This document shows positions 1 to 5,769 of a stretch of DNA of 5,769 nt, piece by piece. This stretch comes from DASRDE01 sp035652755. Its GTDB lineage: Bacteria > Vulcanimicrobiota > Vulcanimicrobiia > Vulcanimicrobiales > Vulcanimicrobiaceae. The stretch covers positions 1-5,769 of the forward strand of contig DASRDE010000307.1 of NCBI GenBank assembly GCA_035652755.1, given 5' to 3'. Under the pieces are notes generated by a model, which did not search any database, was not told the origin of the DNA, and saw nothing but the letters and a program-made list of their open reading frames with translations. Numbering within the stretch: the first letter of the stretch is position 1; each line of letters begins with the position of its first letter. A program made the position numbers and the translations under genes.

Positions 1-93
1 AATCAGCGACGGGTCGACCGTGCTGCCGGCCAGCGCGGCGGCCGGGGCCGCAGAGACGGCGAGGAGGGCCAAGAGCGGGAGTCTGTTACGCAC
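1..93 (-). CDS. N-terminal fragment of a secreted protein of unknown function (signal peptide visible)
   Basis: Only the first 31 codons are in the window; the gene runs off the left edge. Read on the minus strand from a GTG at 93-91 it begins MRNRLPLLALLAVSAAPAAA, followed by LAGSTVDPSLI. This is a classic Sec signal peptide: Arg-2 and Arg-4 give a positive n-region, then comes a Leu/Ala hydrophobic core, and a likely signal-peptidase I site after Ala-Leu-Ala (residues 20-22). The start is supported by a GGAG Shine-Dalgarno five bases upstream. The gene lies 42 bases downstream of the chemoreceptor on the same strand with no terminator visible between them, so co-transcription is likely. The mature part seen is about nine residues, too short to name a family. 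Export through the inner membrane is inferred; the function is unknown. Confidence 0.72.
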   Translation of the reverse strand, partial: MRNRLPLLALLAVSAAPAAALAGSTVDPSLI

Positions 94-98
94 GTTTT

Positions 99-102
99 CT
101 CC
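99..102 (-). promoter_or_regulatory. Shine-Dalgarno GGAG for the secreted protein
   Basis: On the minus strand the sequence reads ACGGAGAAAAC then GTG. GGAG sits five bases before the start codon, which is good spacing, and decides the GTG start for a gene of which only the signal peptide is visible. Confidence 0.65.
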
Positions 103-135
103 GTAGAAGCGCAAGCGAGGGTAGACTAAAGTCGC

Positions 136-2208
136 CTAAGATGATAGCGCAAGGGACCCTGGTTCATCCAGAGCCTTTTGGTCGTTTTTCGTACCCAGCG
201 CCGTAGCCTTTCCGTTAACCTGAAATTGGGTCACGAGGGACTGCAGCTCCGAGGCCTGGTCGAGGACCTGGCCGGCCTGACCGGCGACCTCGGTCACCGC
301 CCCGGAGTTGGCCCGGCCCAGGTCGGAGGTATGGCCGATGGTCTGGCCGAGCGACTCGATCGCGATCTGCTGCTCCTGGCTGGCCAAGGCGACCTGCCCG
401 GTGCGCTGCTCGATCTCCGAGACGCTCTCCAAAATCTGATTCGAGGTAATCGCCTGCTCGCGCATGGTCGCGGCCGCCTCGTGGGTCATCGCGCCCATCT
501 GTTCGCTGGCTCGTGCAAGCTCTTCCGAGGCGCGGGCCTGCTCGGTCGTCGCGACGCTGATCTCGCTGACCAGCTGCGCCATCTCGGTGACGCGAAGGCT
601 GATCGTTTCGATCATGTCCGTGACGGTGCGCGCCGACGCCGCATTGTTCTGAACCAGGTTATTCGCGCGCGCGGTGCGTTCGAGCACAGCGGTCGTGCGG
701 CGCTGGATGTCCGCAACGAGCGTGCCGATCTGCTTGGTGGAACTTGCCGAGTTTTCGGCGAGTTTGCGCACCTCGTCGGCGACGACTGCGAAGCCGCGGC
801 CGTGTTCGCCCGCTCGCGCCGCTTCGATTGCGGCGTTGAGGGCCAGCAGGTTCGTCTGATCCGCGATCTCTTCGATCAATCCCAGGATTTCGCCGATCTG
901 GCGCGAGGCTTGGTCCAGGCTCTGCATTTCCGAGACGACGTCGGCGACCGTTTCGCTGATGCTCGACATGCCCTTGGAGAGCTGCGCGACTTCGTTGCGT
1001 CCCTCGCGAACGCGCTGATCGGTGTTGGTCGATTCCTGCCGCACGCGCTCGGCATTGCCGGCGACCTGGACGATCGAGGCGGACATTTCTTGCGTGTTCG
1101 CGACGGCCTGTTCGACGACGGTCGCCAGGTTGAGCAAGTTTTGATCCATCTCTTGAATCGACGCCGTCATCTCCGCGACCGCGCTCGAGATGTCCGTGAC
1201 GCGGCGCGCGACCTGCTCGGCGTTGTCCGTTACCGTGCTGGCAGTGGCGCGAACCGAGGTCGAAAATTCGGCGGCGCGCCCGAGAGCGGCCAGCTCTTCG
1301 TTGACGCGCGCTTCGACTTGGCGGGCGGTATCGTTGGTGTGCGAGCTCGCGTTCTGCACCGTCATCACGGCGTGCTGAATCGTCGCGATCGTCAGCGACA
1401 ACCGGTCGGCGAGCTGGTCGACCGCTTGCGCCAAGCGGCCGAGCAAATCCTTACCCTCGAAGCCGACGCGCGCCCGGAGATCGCCGCGGCCCATGGCTTC
1501 GAAGACCTCCAGGCAGCGTTCCAGACCCGATCGCATCGTGCGCCGGAACCAGGCCATCGCGCAGATGGCGATGCCGCAGGCCGCAAGCGCGCCGAAGATG
1601 AGCACTGTCAATGCGAACGTGCGCGCGGCCATCAGCGAACCGAAGCGCGAGTCGGAGCTGGTGCGCAGCGCATTGAGCAGCGCTTCGCCGTCTTTGCTCT
1701 GCTGATCGTACGAAGCGGCGGCGCTGCCTTGAATCTGCTTGAGTGCGTCGGCGCGCTTGCCTTGCAGCAGCTGTCCCACCGCCGCGAGCGCCTGAAAATC
1801 GTACACGTCCGCGCTGCCCTGAACGTTGTTCTTGTCGTCGTGCACGCCGACGAAACGCTGCACGAGCGGACGAACCGCGGCATCGGATCCCGTCAGGTTG
1901 CCCATGGCGCGCGAGTCGCTCGGATACTGCGAAACCAGCGCTTTTGCGCGCGCGAGCGATGCGGCCGCGCGCGTAGTGTCCGGATTCGTCGCCGCGTCGA
2001 TCGTCGCGGCCCGCAGCGCATCTGCGTCGGAAGCGACTTTCACGTAGGCCAGCTCGCCGCGGATGATCGTATCGTGCAGCACCTGCGCCTGCTGCGTGAT
2101 GCCGTTCATCGCAAACAGCGCGACCGGGATCATCGCGATGACCACCAAGATCACCAGCGCAAACGCCGAGGTCAGGCCGCGTTCAAGACTCGTTCGCTTC
2201 GCTACCAT
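136..2208 (-). CDS. Methyl-accepting chemotaxis protein (transmembrane chemoreceptor)
   Basis: This inner-membrane chemoreceptor should sense a periplasmic ligand and control CheA through CheW. Numbering from the chosen ATG (690 aa): TM1 at about 12-36 follows a basic start (MVAKRTSLERG). A mainly helical periplasmic domain, probably four-helix-bundle type, spans about 37-191. TM2 is at about 197-220 and is followed by RR and a HAMP domain at about 221-273. The cytoplasmic part is a long Ala/Glu/Gln-rich coiled coil. Its hairpin tip, at about 447-487, carries the family signature (EIADQTNLLALNAAIEAARA, then GEHGRGFAVVADEVRKLAEN). No CheR-docking pentapeptide such as NWETF is present at the C-terminus, which ends EPGSLALSS. 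The ligand cannot be predicted. The start is uncertain: a GTG at 2265 would add 19 residues and has GAGG four bases upstream, while the ATG at 2208 lacks a clear Shine-Dalgarno but gives the more usual short basic N-terminus. The gene is divergent from ftsA. Confidence 0.95.
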   Translation of the reverse strand: MVAKRTSLERGLTSAFALVILVVIAMIPVALFAMNGITQQAQVLHDTIIRGELAYVKVASDADALRAATIDAATNPDTTRAAASLARAKALVSQYPSDSRAMGNLTGSDAAVRPLVQRFVGVHDDKNNVQGSADVYDFQALAAVGQLLQGKRADALKQIQGSAAASYDQQSKDGEALLNALRTSSDSRFGSLMAARTFALTVLIFGALAACGIAICAMAWFRRTMRSGLERCLEVFEAMGRGDLRARVGFEGKDLLGRLAQAVDQLADRLSLTIATIQHAVMTVQNASSHTNDTARQVEARVNEELAALGRAAEFSTSVRATASTVTDNAEQVARRVTDISSAVAEMTASIQEMDQNLLNLATVVEQAVANTQEMSASIVQVAGNAERVRQESTNTDQRVREGRNEVAQLSKGMSSISETVADVVSEMQSLDQASRQIGEILGLIEEIADQTNLLALNAAIEAARAGEHGRGFAVVADEVRKLAENSASSTKQIGTLVADIQRRTTAVLERTARANNLVQNNAASARTVTDMIETISLRVTEMAQLVSEISVATTEQARASEELARASEQMGAMTHEAAATMREQAITSNQILESVSEIEQRTGQVALASQEQQIAIESLGQTIGHTSDLGRANSGAVTEVAGQAGQVLDQASELQSLVTQFQVNGKATALGTKNDQKALDEPGSLALSS

Positions 2209-2223
2209 ATCGTGATGTATGTC

Positions 2224-2235
2224 GGCCGCGCGGCC
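2224..2235. repeat. 12-base perfect palindrome GGCCGCGCGGCC
   Basis: The sequence equals its own reverse complement. It ends about 15 bases before the chosen ATG of the chemoreceptor, in its 5' leader. It could be an operator half-site pair or simply a product of high GC content; in RNA it has no loop and so would not form a good hairpin. Confidence 0.5.
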
Positions 2236-2236
2236 C

Positions 2237-2254
2237 GTAAACGTTAATGTAAAC
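2237..2254. repeat. Direct repeat GTAAAC, 12 bases apart
   Basis: GTAAAC occurs at 2237-2242 and again at 2249-2254, with GTTAAT between. The start-to-start distance of 12 bases is a little over one helical turn, so the two sites face nearly the same side of the DNA. It lies in the presumed leader or promoter region of the chemoreceptor and may bind a regulator. This is inference from spacing only. Confidence 0.4.
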
Positions 2255-2317
2255 AGGTTGTGCACAGGGCCTCACAAGTTGCTCGCAAGGAGACCGCCCG
2301 CCCCCGCCCAACCCTCT

Positions 2318-2333
2318 CCCGCAACCTTGCGGG
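2318..2333. repeat. Inverted repeat CCCGCAA-CC-TTGCGGG
   Basis: A perfect 7-base stem surrounds a 2-base centre (in RNA, a 6-base stem with a 4-base loop is more realistic). Neither strand has a T-run after it, so it is not a typical intrinsic terminator. Its right arm overlaps the proposed -35 element of the ftsAZ promoter, which would suit an operator, but this is speculative. Confidence 0.5.
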
Positions 2334-2355
2334 GACCCGCTACAAGTAGTAGGGT
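2327..2355 (+). promoter_or_regulatory. Candidate promoter for ftsA-ftsZ
   Basis: TTGCGG (2327-2332) is followed after exactly 17 bases by TAGGGT (2350-2355). Each hexamer matches the sigma-70 consensus at three of six positions, including the key TTG of the -35 and the T, A and final T of the -10. It opens into the AT-richer patch just upstream of ftsA, and would leave an untranslated leader of roughly 80 bases. The match is weak, and other starts within 2341-2390 are possible. Confidence 0.27.
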
Positions 2356-2442
2356 TAAGAAGAGTAAAGCACAATATCTAGTGTTTGAGCGGTTCGCCGA
2401 CCGTACCGGGCCGATTTTCTTTTTGGGGGCTGTTTTAGGCGC

Positions 2443-3657
2443 ATGAAGCACGAGACCGTCGCGGGGCTCGACATCGGAACGACCAAGACGTGCGCGGTCG
2501 TGGCCGCCGACGGTCCCAGCGGCCTGGAGATCATCGGCTACGGCGAGGCGCCGTCGCTCGGCATGCGCAAGGGCGTCGTGACCGACCTGGACGAGACGAT
2601 CAAGTCCATCGAGGCGGCCACTGAAAAGGCCGAACGCATGGCGGGCGTTCACATTCAAGACGTCTTCGTGGCCATTACCGGCGAGCACATCCGCAGCACG
2701 AACAATCGCGCGGTGGTCGCCGTGCAGAGCGAGGACCGCGAGGTCGGCGTGCTCGACGTGCGGCGCGTCGTCGACGCCAGTAAAATCATCAACCTGCCCG
2801 CCGACCGGCAAATCATCCACGCGCTTCCGCGCTACTTCACCGTCGACGGCCAGGACGGCGTCGAGGATCCCGTCGGCATGGCGGGTGGACGGCTGGAAGT
2901 CGACACGCACATCATCACCGGCGGCTCGAGTTTCATCACGAACGTGCTCAAGTGCGTCCATCGCGCCGGCCTGGAATCGGCCGGCCTAGTCTTCGAGCCG
3001 CTCGCCAGTTCGGCCGCAACCCTGCTGCCGGAAGAGAAGCAGGTCGGCGTGGTGCTGCTGGACATCGGCGGCGGAACGACGGACATCGCGGTCTATTCGG
3101 GCGGCGGCGCGATCTACACGTCGGCGATCCCCGTCGGCGGGAACATCCTCACGAACGACATCTCGCTGGGTCTGAAGACGACGACGTCGGAAGCCGAGCA
3201 GATCAAGCGCGCGTACGGCGCCGGCACCCCGGACGCCGCGGACCGGATCTTCCCGGTCAAGACGCTGGACGGACGCGCGACCAAAGACGCGACCACCTCG
3301 CAGCTGCGGGAAATCGTGCTGCCGCGCGTCGTCGAGACGCTGCGCATGGCCAAGGCAAAGATCGTCGACAACGTGCCGCGCGATCTCGTGCTGGGCGAAG
3401 TCGTGCTGACCGGCGGCGGCGCTCATCTGCGCGGCATCGATGCGATCGCCGAGGACGTTTTCGGTTTGCCGGTGCGCGTCGGATTGCCGAGCGCGGTAGC
3501 GGGCCTGACCGACACGCTCAAGCAGCCGGAGTACGCGACCGCCATCGGCCTGGTGCTCTTCGGCCCCAACGGCGGCTTGGAAAATCATCACTACATCAAA
3601 CGCAGCCCCTCGGTCTTCTCCAAAGTTCGCTCGTGGCTGGGCGACTTGTGGAATTGA
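2443..3657 (+). CDS. ftsA: Cell division protein FtsA
   Basis: FtsA is an actin-like ATP-binding protein of the early divisome that tethers FtsZ filaments to the inner face of the cytoplasmic membrane and recruits later division proteins. At 404 residues it has normal family length. Visible motifs in order: phosphate-1 loop GLDIGTTKTCAVV (8-20); the FtsA-specific 1C (SHS2) subdomain at about 83-165, ending in VDTHIITG; phosphate-2 loop LLDIGGGTTDIAVY (205-218); adenosine motif LTGGGAHLRGID (322-333); and a C-terminal amphipathic helix SVFSKVRSWLGDLWN (390-404), with Trp, Leu, Val and Phe on one face, matching the membrane-targeting sequence. The ATG is preceded only by a weak AGG three bases upstream. 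It also overlaps the stop of a small upstream reading frame as ATGA. ftsZ follows 50 bases later in the same direction, so the two genes form an operon. No ftsQ lies upstream; a divergent chemoreceptor occupies that place. Confidence 0.98.
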   Translation: MKHETVAGLDIGTTKTCAVVAADGPSGLEIIGYGEAPSLGMRKGVVTDLDETIKSIEAATEKAERMAGVHIQDVFVAITGEHIRSTNNRAVVAVQSEDREVGVLDVRRVVDASKIINLPADRQIIHALPRYFTVDGQDGVEDPVGMAGGRLEVDTHIITGGSSFITNVLKCVHRAGLESAGLVFEPLASSAATLLPEEKQVGVVLLDIGGGTTDIAVYSGGGAIYTSAIPVGGNILTNDISLGLKTTTSEAEQIKRAYGAGTPDAADRIFPVKTLDGRATKDATTSQLREIVLPRVVETLRMAKAKIVDNVPRDLVLGEVVLTGGGAHLRGIDAIAEDVFGLPVRVGLPSAVAGLTDTLKQPEYATAIGLVLFGPNGGLENHHYIKRSPSVFSKVRSWLGDLWN

Positions 3658-3691
3658 ATCCGGATCCCGATCACCAACCCTCACTCTTTAC

Positions 3692-3698
3692 AGAGGAG
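3692..3698 (+). promoter_or_regulatory. Strong Shine-Dalgarno AGAGGAG of ftsZ
   Basis: AGAGGAG lies nine bases before the ATG at 3708. It fixes the ftsZ start, although the ftsZ frame stays open far upstream into ftsA. It is much stronger than the site before ftsA, consistent with FtsZ being needed in larger amounts than FtsA. Confidence 0.85.
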
Positions 3699-3707
3699 TC
3701 TCTCACC

Positions 3708-4778
3708 ATGGCAGATGCAAAGCGCTACGTTCCCGAGCACGCGGCAACGATCAAAGTGATCGGTATCGGCGGAGGCGGCTGCAACGCCGTCAATCGCATG
3801 ATCGAGGCGGGACTCTCCGGCGTCGAATTCTTTGCGGTCAACTCCGACGTCCAGGCATTGCGAAACTCTTTGACCGAGAACACCGTCCAAATCGGCAGCA
3901 ATTTGACGCGCGGCCTGGGCGCAGGGGCAAATCCGGTGCTCGCGCGTGAAGCAGCCGAAGATTCGCGCGAAGATCTCGCCATGGTGATCGACGGTGCCGA
4001 TCTGGTGTTTATTACCGCCGGCATGGGCGGCGGCACGGGAACCGGCGCCGCGCCCATCATCGCCGAAATCGCGCGCGAAACCGGCGCGCTGACGATTGCC
4101 GTGGTGACCAAGCCGTTTGCGTTCGAAGGACGCAAGCGCATGCAGGTCGCCGAAAACGGCATAACCGAACTCGAAGCCAAGGTCGACACGCTGATCACGA
4201 TCCCCAACGAGCGGATCCTGCAAGTGATCGAAAAGCGCACGCCGCTCAACGAGGCGTTTTCCTATGCCGACGACGTGCTGCGTCAGGGGATTCAAGGCAT
4301 CTCCGACCTGATCACGCAGCCGGGCCTGATCAATCTGGATTTCGCGGACGTCAAGACGATTATGTCCGATGCGGGCAGCGCCATGATGGGCATCGGCGAG
4401 GGCAGCGGAGAGCACCGCGCCGCCGACGCAGCTCAAAAGGCCATCGCTTCGCCGCTGCTCGAGACGACCATCGAGGGTGCGCGCGGCGTGATCTTCAACA
4501 TCACGGGCGGCGCCGACATGGCGATGTACGAAGTCAACGAAGCAGCCGAGATGATCGCGCGCGCCGTCGACAACGACGCTCAGATCATCTTCGGTGCGAG
4601 CATCGACCCGACGATGAACGGCAAGGTTCGCGTCACCGTGCTCGCCGCCGGCTTTGGCAGCGGACGTGAATTCGCGCGCTCGCGCAGCTCGTTCTTCGGC
4701 GAGACCAAGATCGACGCGGTCGCCCCGCTCAATATGGAAGACATCGAAGTACCGGCGTTCCTCCGCTATCGCGGCTGA
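3708..4778 (+). CDS. ftsZ: Cell division GTPase FtsZ
   Basis: FtsZ is the tubulin homologue that polymerises with GTP into the Z-ring at midcell and organises septal wall synthesis. The protein has 356 residues. Visible motifs: the nucleotide-binding GIGGGGCNAVNRM (19-31); the tubulin signature GMGGGTGTGAAP (105-116); IPNERIL (165-171); and the T7 synergy loop NLDFADVKTIM (209-219), with the catalytic aspartates Asp-211 and Asp-214 that complete the GTPase site of the adjoining subunit. The globular part ends near VLAAGF (311-316). A linker of only about 25-28 residues leads to the conserved C-terminal peptide EDIEVPAFLRYRG (344-356), the expected binding site for FtsA. This linker is shorter than the roughly 50 residues usual in E. 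coli. The start MADAKRYVPE is chosen for its Shine-Dalgarno and for family length; upstream in-frame codons lie inside ftsA. A strong terminator follows 25 bases after the stop. Confidence 0.99.
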   Translation: MADAKRYVPEHAATIKVIGIGGGGCNAVNRMIEAGLSGVEFFAVNSDVQALRNSLTENTVQIGSNLTRGLGAGANPVLAREAAEDSREDLAMVIDGADLVFITAGMGGGTGTGAAPIIAEIARETGALTIAVVTKPFAFEGRKRMQVAENGITELEAKVDTLITIPNERILQVIEKRTPLNEAFSYADDVLRQGIQGISDLITQPGLINLDFADVKTIMSDAGSAMMGIGEGSGEHRAADAAQKAIASPLLETTIEGARGVIFNITGGADMAMYEVNEAAEMIARAVDNDAQIIFGASIDPTMNGKVRVTVLAAGFGSGREFARSRSSFFGETKIDAVAPLNMEDIEVPAFLRYRG

Positions 4779-4803
4779 AATTTGGGAGCACCTGGTTGCA
4801 TGC

Positions 4804-4832
4804 AAGCCCCGGAGCAATCCGGGGCTTTTTTT
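4804..4832 (+). terminator. Intrinsic terminator of the ftsA-ftsZ operon
   Basis: A perfect 10-base stem, AAGCCCCGGA / TCCGGGGCTT, closes a GCAA tetraloop of the stable GNRA class and runs into seven T residues (4826-4832). It sits 25 bases after the ftsZ stop. The convergent GGDEF-EAL gene ends in the T-run (TAA at 4833-4831), so the minus-strand transcript reads a run of A, then the same stem, but then only CTTGC. Termination on that strand should therefore be weaker, though the hairpin may still mark its 3' end. Confidence 0.95.
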
Positions 4833-5769
4833 ATCCGGGGATGCGCAGCACTCTGGCGGCGATCAGCGATTCCAGCGCATCGAACGCAACGGCCGGCGAG
4901 AAGTAAAATCCTTGCGCGAAATCGACCCCCATCTCGGCGAGCATCTGCAGCTGCTGCGGGGTTTCGACCCCTTCGGCCGTGACGCGCAGCCCCAGGGTCT
5001 TGGCTAAGCCCACGATCGCGCGAACGATCGCCGCGGATTGCGGATCTGCAACCATCGGCTTGACGAAGGAGCGATCGATCTTCAGACCCGAGATCGGCAG
5101 CCGCTGAATGTAGCTCAGCGACGAATAGCCGGCACCGAAGTCGTCGATCTCGACCGCGACGCCGATCTCGCGCAGCCGCGCCAGCGTCTGGACGGCCTCC
5201 TCCGGCCGGCCCATAATTGCCGTTTCCGTGATCTCGAGCTTGATGCAGCGCGCGTCCAGCGACGACTCGAAGAGCGCGCGTGAGATGCCCGGTACGAAAT
5301 CACCGTGCGTCAGGCGGGTCGCCGAGACGTTGACCGAGACCGGGACGTGCGGAAACCGCCGCGTCAGCGCGCGCGCATCGCTGCACGCCTGCCGCAGAAC
5401 GAACGAGTCGATCTCGGCTATGGCGCCGGTCTGCTCCGCAATCGGAATGAATTCGACCGGACCGACCTCGCCGTGCTCGGGCCGCGACCACCGGCACAGC
5501 GCCTCGACCGCGCAGACTTCGCCGGTGGCAACGTTCACGATGGGCTGGTAACGCACGCAGAACTCGCTGTGGTGAATCGCCGATCGCAACGCGCTTTCCA
5601 CAAGCATGCGCTGCAGCGCGCGTTCGTGCATGTCCTCGTCGAAGACGACGAATCGTCCTCGACCGGCTTCTTTGGCGCGGTACATGGCGATGTCGGCGTC
5701 GCGCAGCAGTTCCTCGGGGTGCTCGTAGCGCGGGCCGCTGAGCACGACACCGACCGATGCGCCCGTATA
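4831..5769 (-). CDS. GGDEF-EAL cyclic-di-GMP signalling protein, C-terminal part
   Basis: The gene is cut by the right edge; 312 residues and the stop are visible. Residues 1 to about 47 (YTGASVGVVLSG, then ELLRDADIAMYRAKEAGRGR) are the C-terminal end of a GGDEF diguanylate cyclase domain; its GGDEF signature and I-site lie outside the window. A short helix leads to a complete EAL phosphodiesterase domain, about 55-305, which hydrolyses c-di-GMP to pGpG. The catalytic and metal-binding residues are all present: EAL (Glu-89), NVSA (Asn-147), EITET (Glu-179), DDFGAG (Asp-209, Asp-210), LKIDR (Lys-230), AEGVET (Glu-266, Glu-269) and QGF (Gln-286). Phosphodiesterase activity is therefore likely; whether the cyclase half is active cannot be seen. 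A GTG at 5745 is not the start, because the frame continues upstream with good GGDEF homology. The gene converges on ftsZ and shares its terminator hairpin. Confidence 0.95.
   Translation of the reverse strand, partial: YTGASVGVVLSGPRYEHPEELLRDADIAMYRAKEAGRGRFVVFDEDMHERALQRMLVESALRSAIHHSEFCVRYQPIVNVATGEVCAVEALCRWSRPEHGEVGPVEFIPIAEQTGAIAEIDSFVLRQACSDARALTRRFPHVPVSVNVSATRLTHGDFVPGISRALFESSLDARCIKLEITETAIMGRPEEAVQTLARLREIGVAVEIDDFGAGYSSLSYIQRLPISGLKIDRSFVKPMVADPQSAAIVRAIVGLAKTLGLRVTAEGVETPQQLQMLAEMGVDFAQGFYFSPAVAFDALESLIAARVLRIPG

Larger units (their letters stand above)
2209..2442. other. Divergent intergenic region between the chemoreceptor and ftsA
   Basis: These 234 bases must hold the promoter of ftsA-ftsZ and probably that of the chemoreceptor. 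On the receptor side they contain a 12-base GC palindrome, a repeated GTAAAC and the short palindrome TGTGCACA (2259-2266). A C-rich tract lies at about 2295-2320, followed by a hairpin at 2318-2333. Between about 2341 and 2386 the sequence turns clearly AT-richer than its surroundings, as expected for a promoter region. I see no tRNA, no recognisable riboswitch and no terminator with a T-run on either strand. No convincing promoter could be assigned for the receptor. If the receptor starts at the GTG at 2265, the first 57 bases of this region are coding. Confidence 0.7.

Noticed and set aside
178..2247. A 689-codon open frame on the plus strand opposite the chemoreceptor
   Set aside because: It is fully antisense to a gene with unmistakable chemoreceptor signatures. 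Its product is rich in Arg, Asp, His and Leu with no recognisable domain, as expected from reading a GC-rich Ala/Glu/Gln coiled-coil gene on the other strand.
2258..2266. TTGTGCACA as a possible DnaA box
   Set aside because: It matches TTATCCACA at only seven of nine positions, stands alone and is better described as the palindrome TGTGCACA. There is no origin context.
2318..2333. Hairpin before ftsA as an intrinsic terminator
   Set aside because: No T-run follows on either strand, and no gene ends nearby.
2952..3707. A 252-codon in-frame extension upstream of ftsZ, which would give a 608-residue fusion
   Set aside because: It lies inside ftsA in another frame, is Arg/Asp-rich and low in complexity, and ftsZ has its own strong Shine-Dalgarno and a family-typical start at 3708.
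4796..4805. Palindrome TTGCATGCAA before the terminator
   Set aside because: It is short, partly overlaps the terminator stem and competes poorly with it. It is probably chance or part of the terminator flank.
3681..4817. Long minus-strand frame opposite ftsZ, and similar ones opposite ftsA
   Set aside because: These are antisense shadows caused by high GC content. No motif or ribosome site supports them.

Overview
This is a GC-rich bacterial chromosomal segment centred on a two-gene cell-division operon, ftsA-ftsZ, on the plus strand. It is flanked on both sides by minus-strand signalling genes. Coding is dense. I see no RNA gene, CRISPR array, insertion sequence or other sign of a mobile element. 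The FtsZ core (LTRGLGAGANP, GMGGGTGTGAAP, NLDFADVKTIM) does not look like that of a typical enteric. The layout does not match the ftsQ-ftsA-ftsZ order common in Proteobacteria either. A little-cultured, high-GC phylum such as Eremiobacterota/Vulcanimicrobiota or Armatimonadota is possible, but this is an impression and not a result.

Layout from left to right: (1) 1-93, minus strand: the first 31 codons of a GTG-started exported protein with a clear signal peptide and a good Shine-Dalgarno; the rest lies outside the window. (2) 136-2208, minus strand: a complete methyl-accepting chemotaxis protein with two membrane segments, a periplasmic helical sensor, HAMP and a long signalling hairpin. 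(3) 2209-2442: a divergent intergenic region with several short symmetric elements and an AT-richer patch that probably holds the ftsAZ promoter. (4) 2443-3657, plus strand: ftsA. (5) 3708-4778, plus strand: ftsZ, with a strong Shine-Dalgarno and a short C-terminal linker. (6) 4804-4832: a textbook intrinsic terminator. (7) 4831-5769, minus strand: the C-terminal part of a GGDEF-EAL cyclic-di-GMP protein. It converges on ftsZ, its EAL active site is intact, and it is cut by the right edge.

How the genes work together: FtsA anchors FtsZ filaments to the membrane, and both are probably made from one transcript ending at the terminator. The chemoreceptor and the c-di-GMP enzyme are motility and lifestyle signalling genes on the opposite strand. 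Their position next to ftsAZ suggests that ftsAZ has become separated from the wider dcw (division and cell wall) cluster here, but does not prove a functional link. I did not find a convincing undescribed system. The observations most worth checking are the regulatory architecture between the receptor and ftsA, a tiny ORF overlapping the ftsA start by ATGA, the short FtsZ linker, and the shared convergent terminator.
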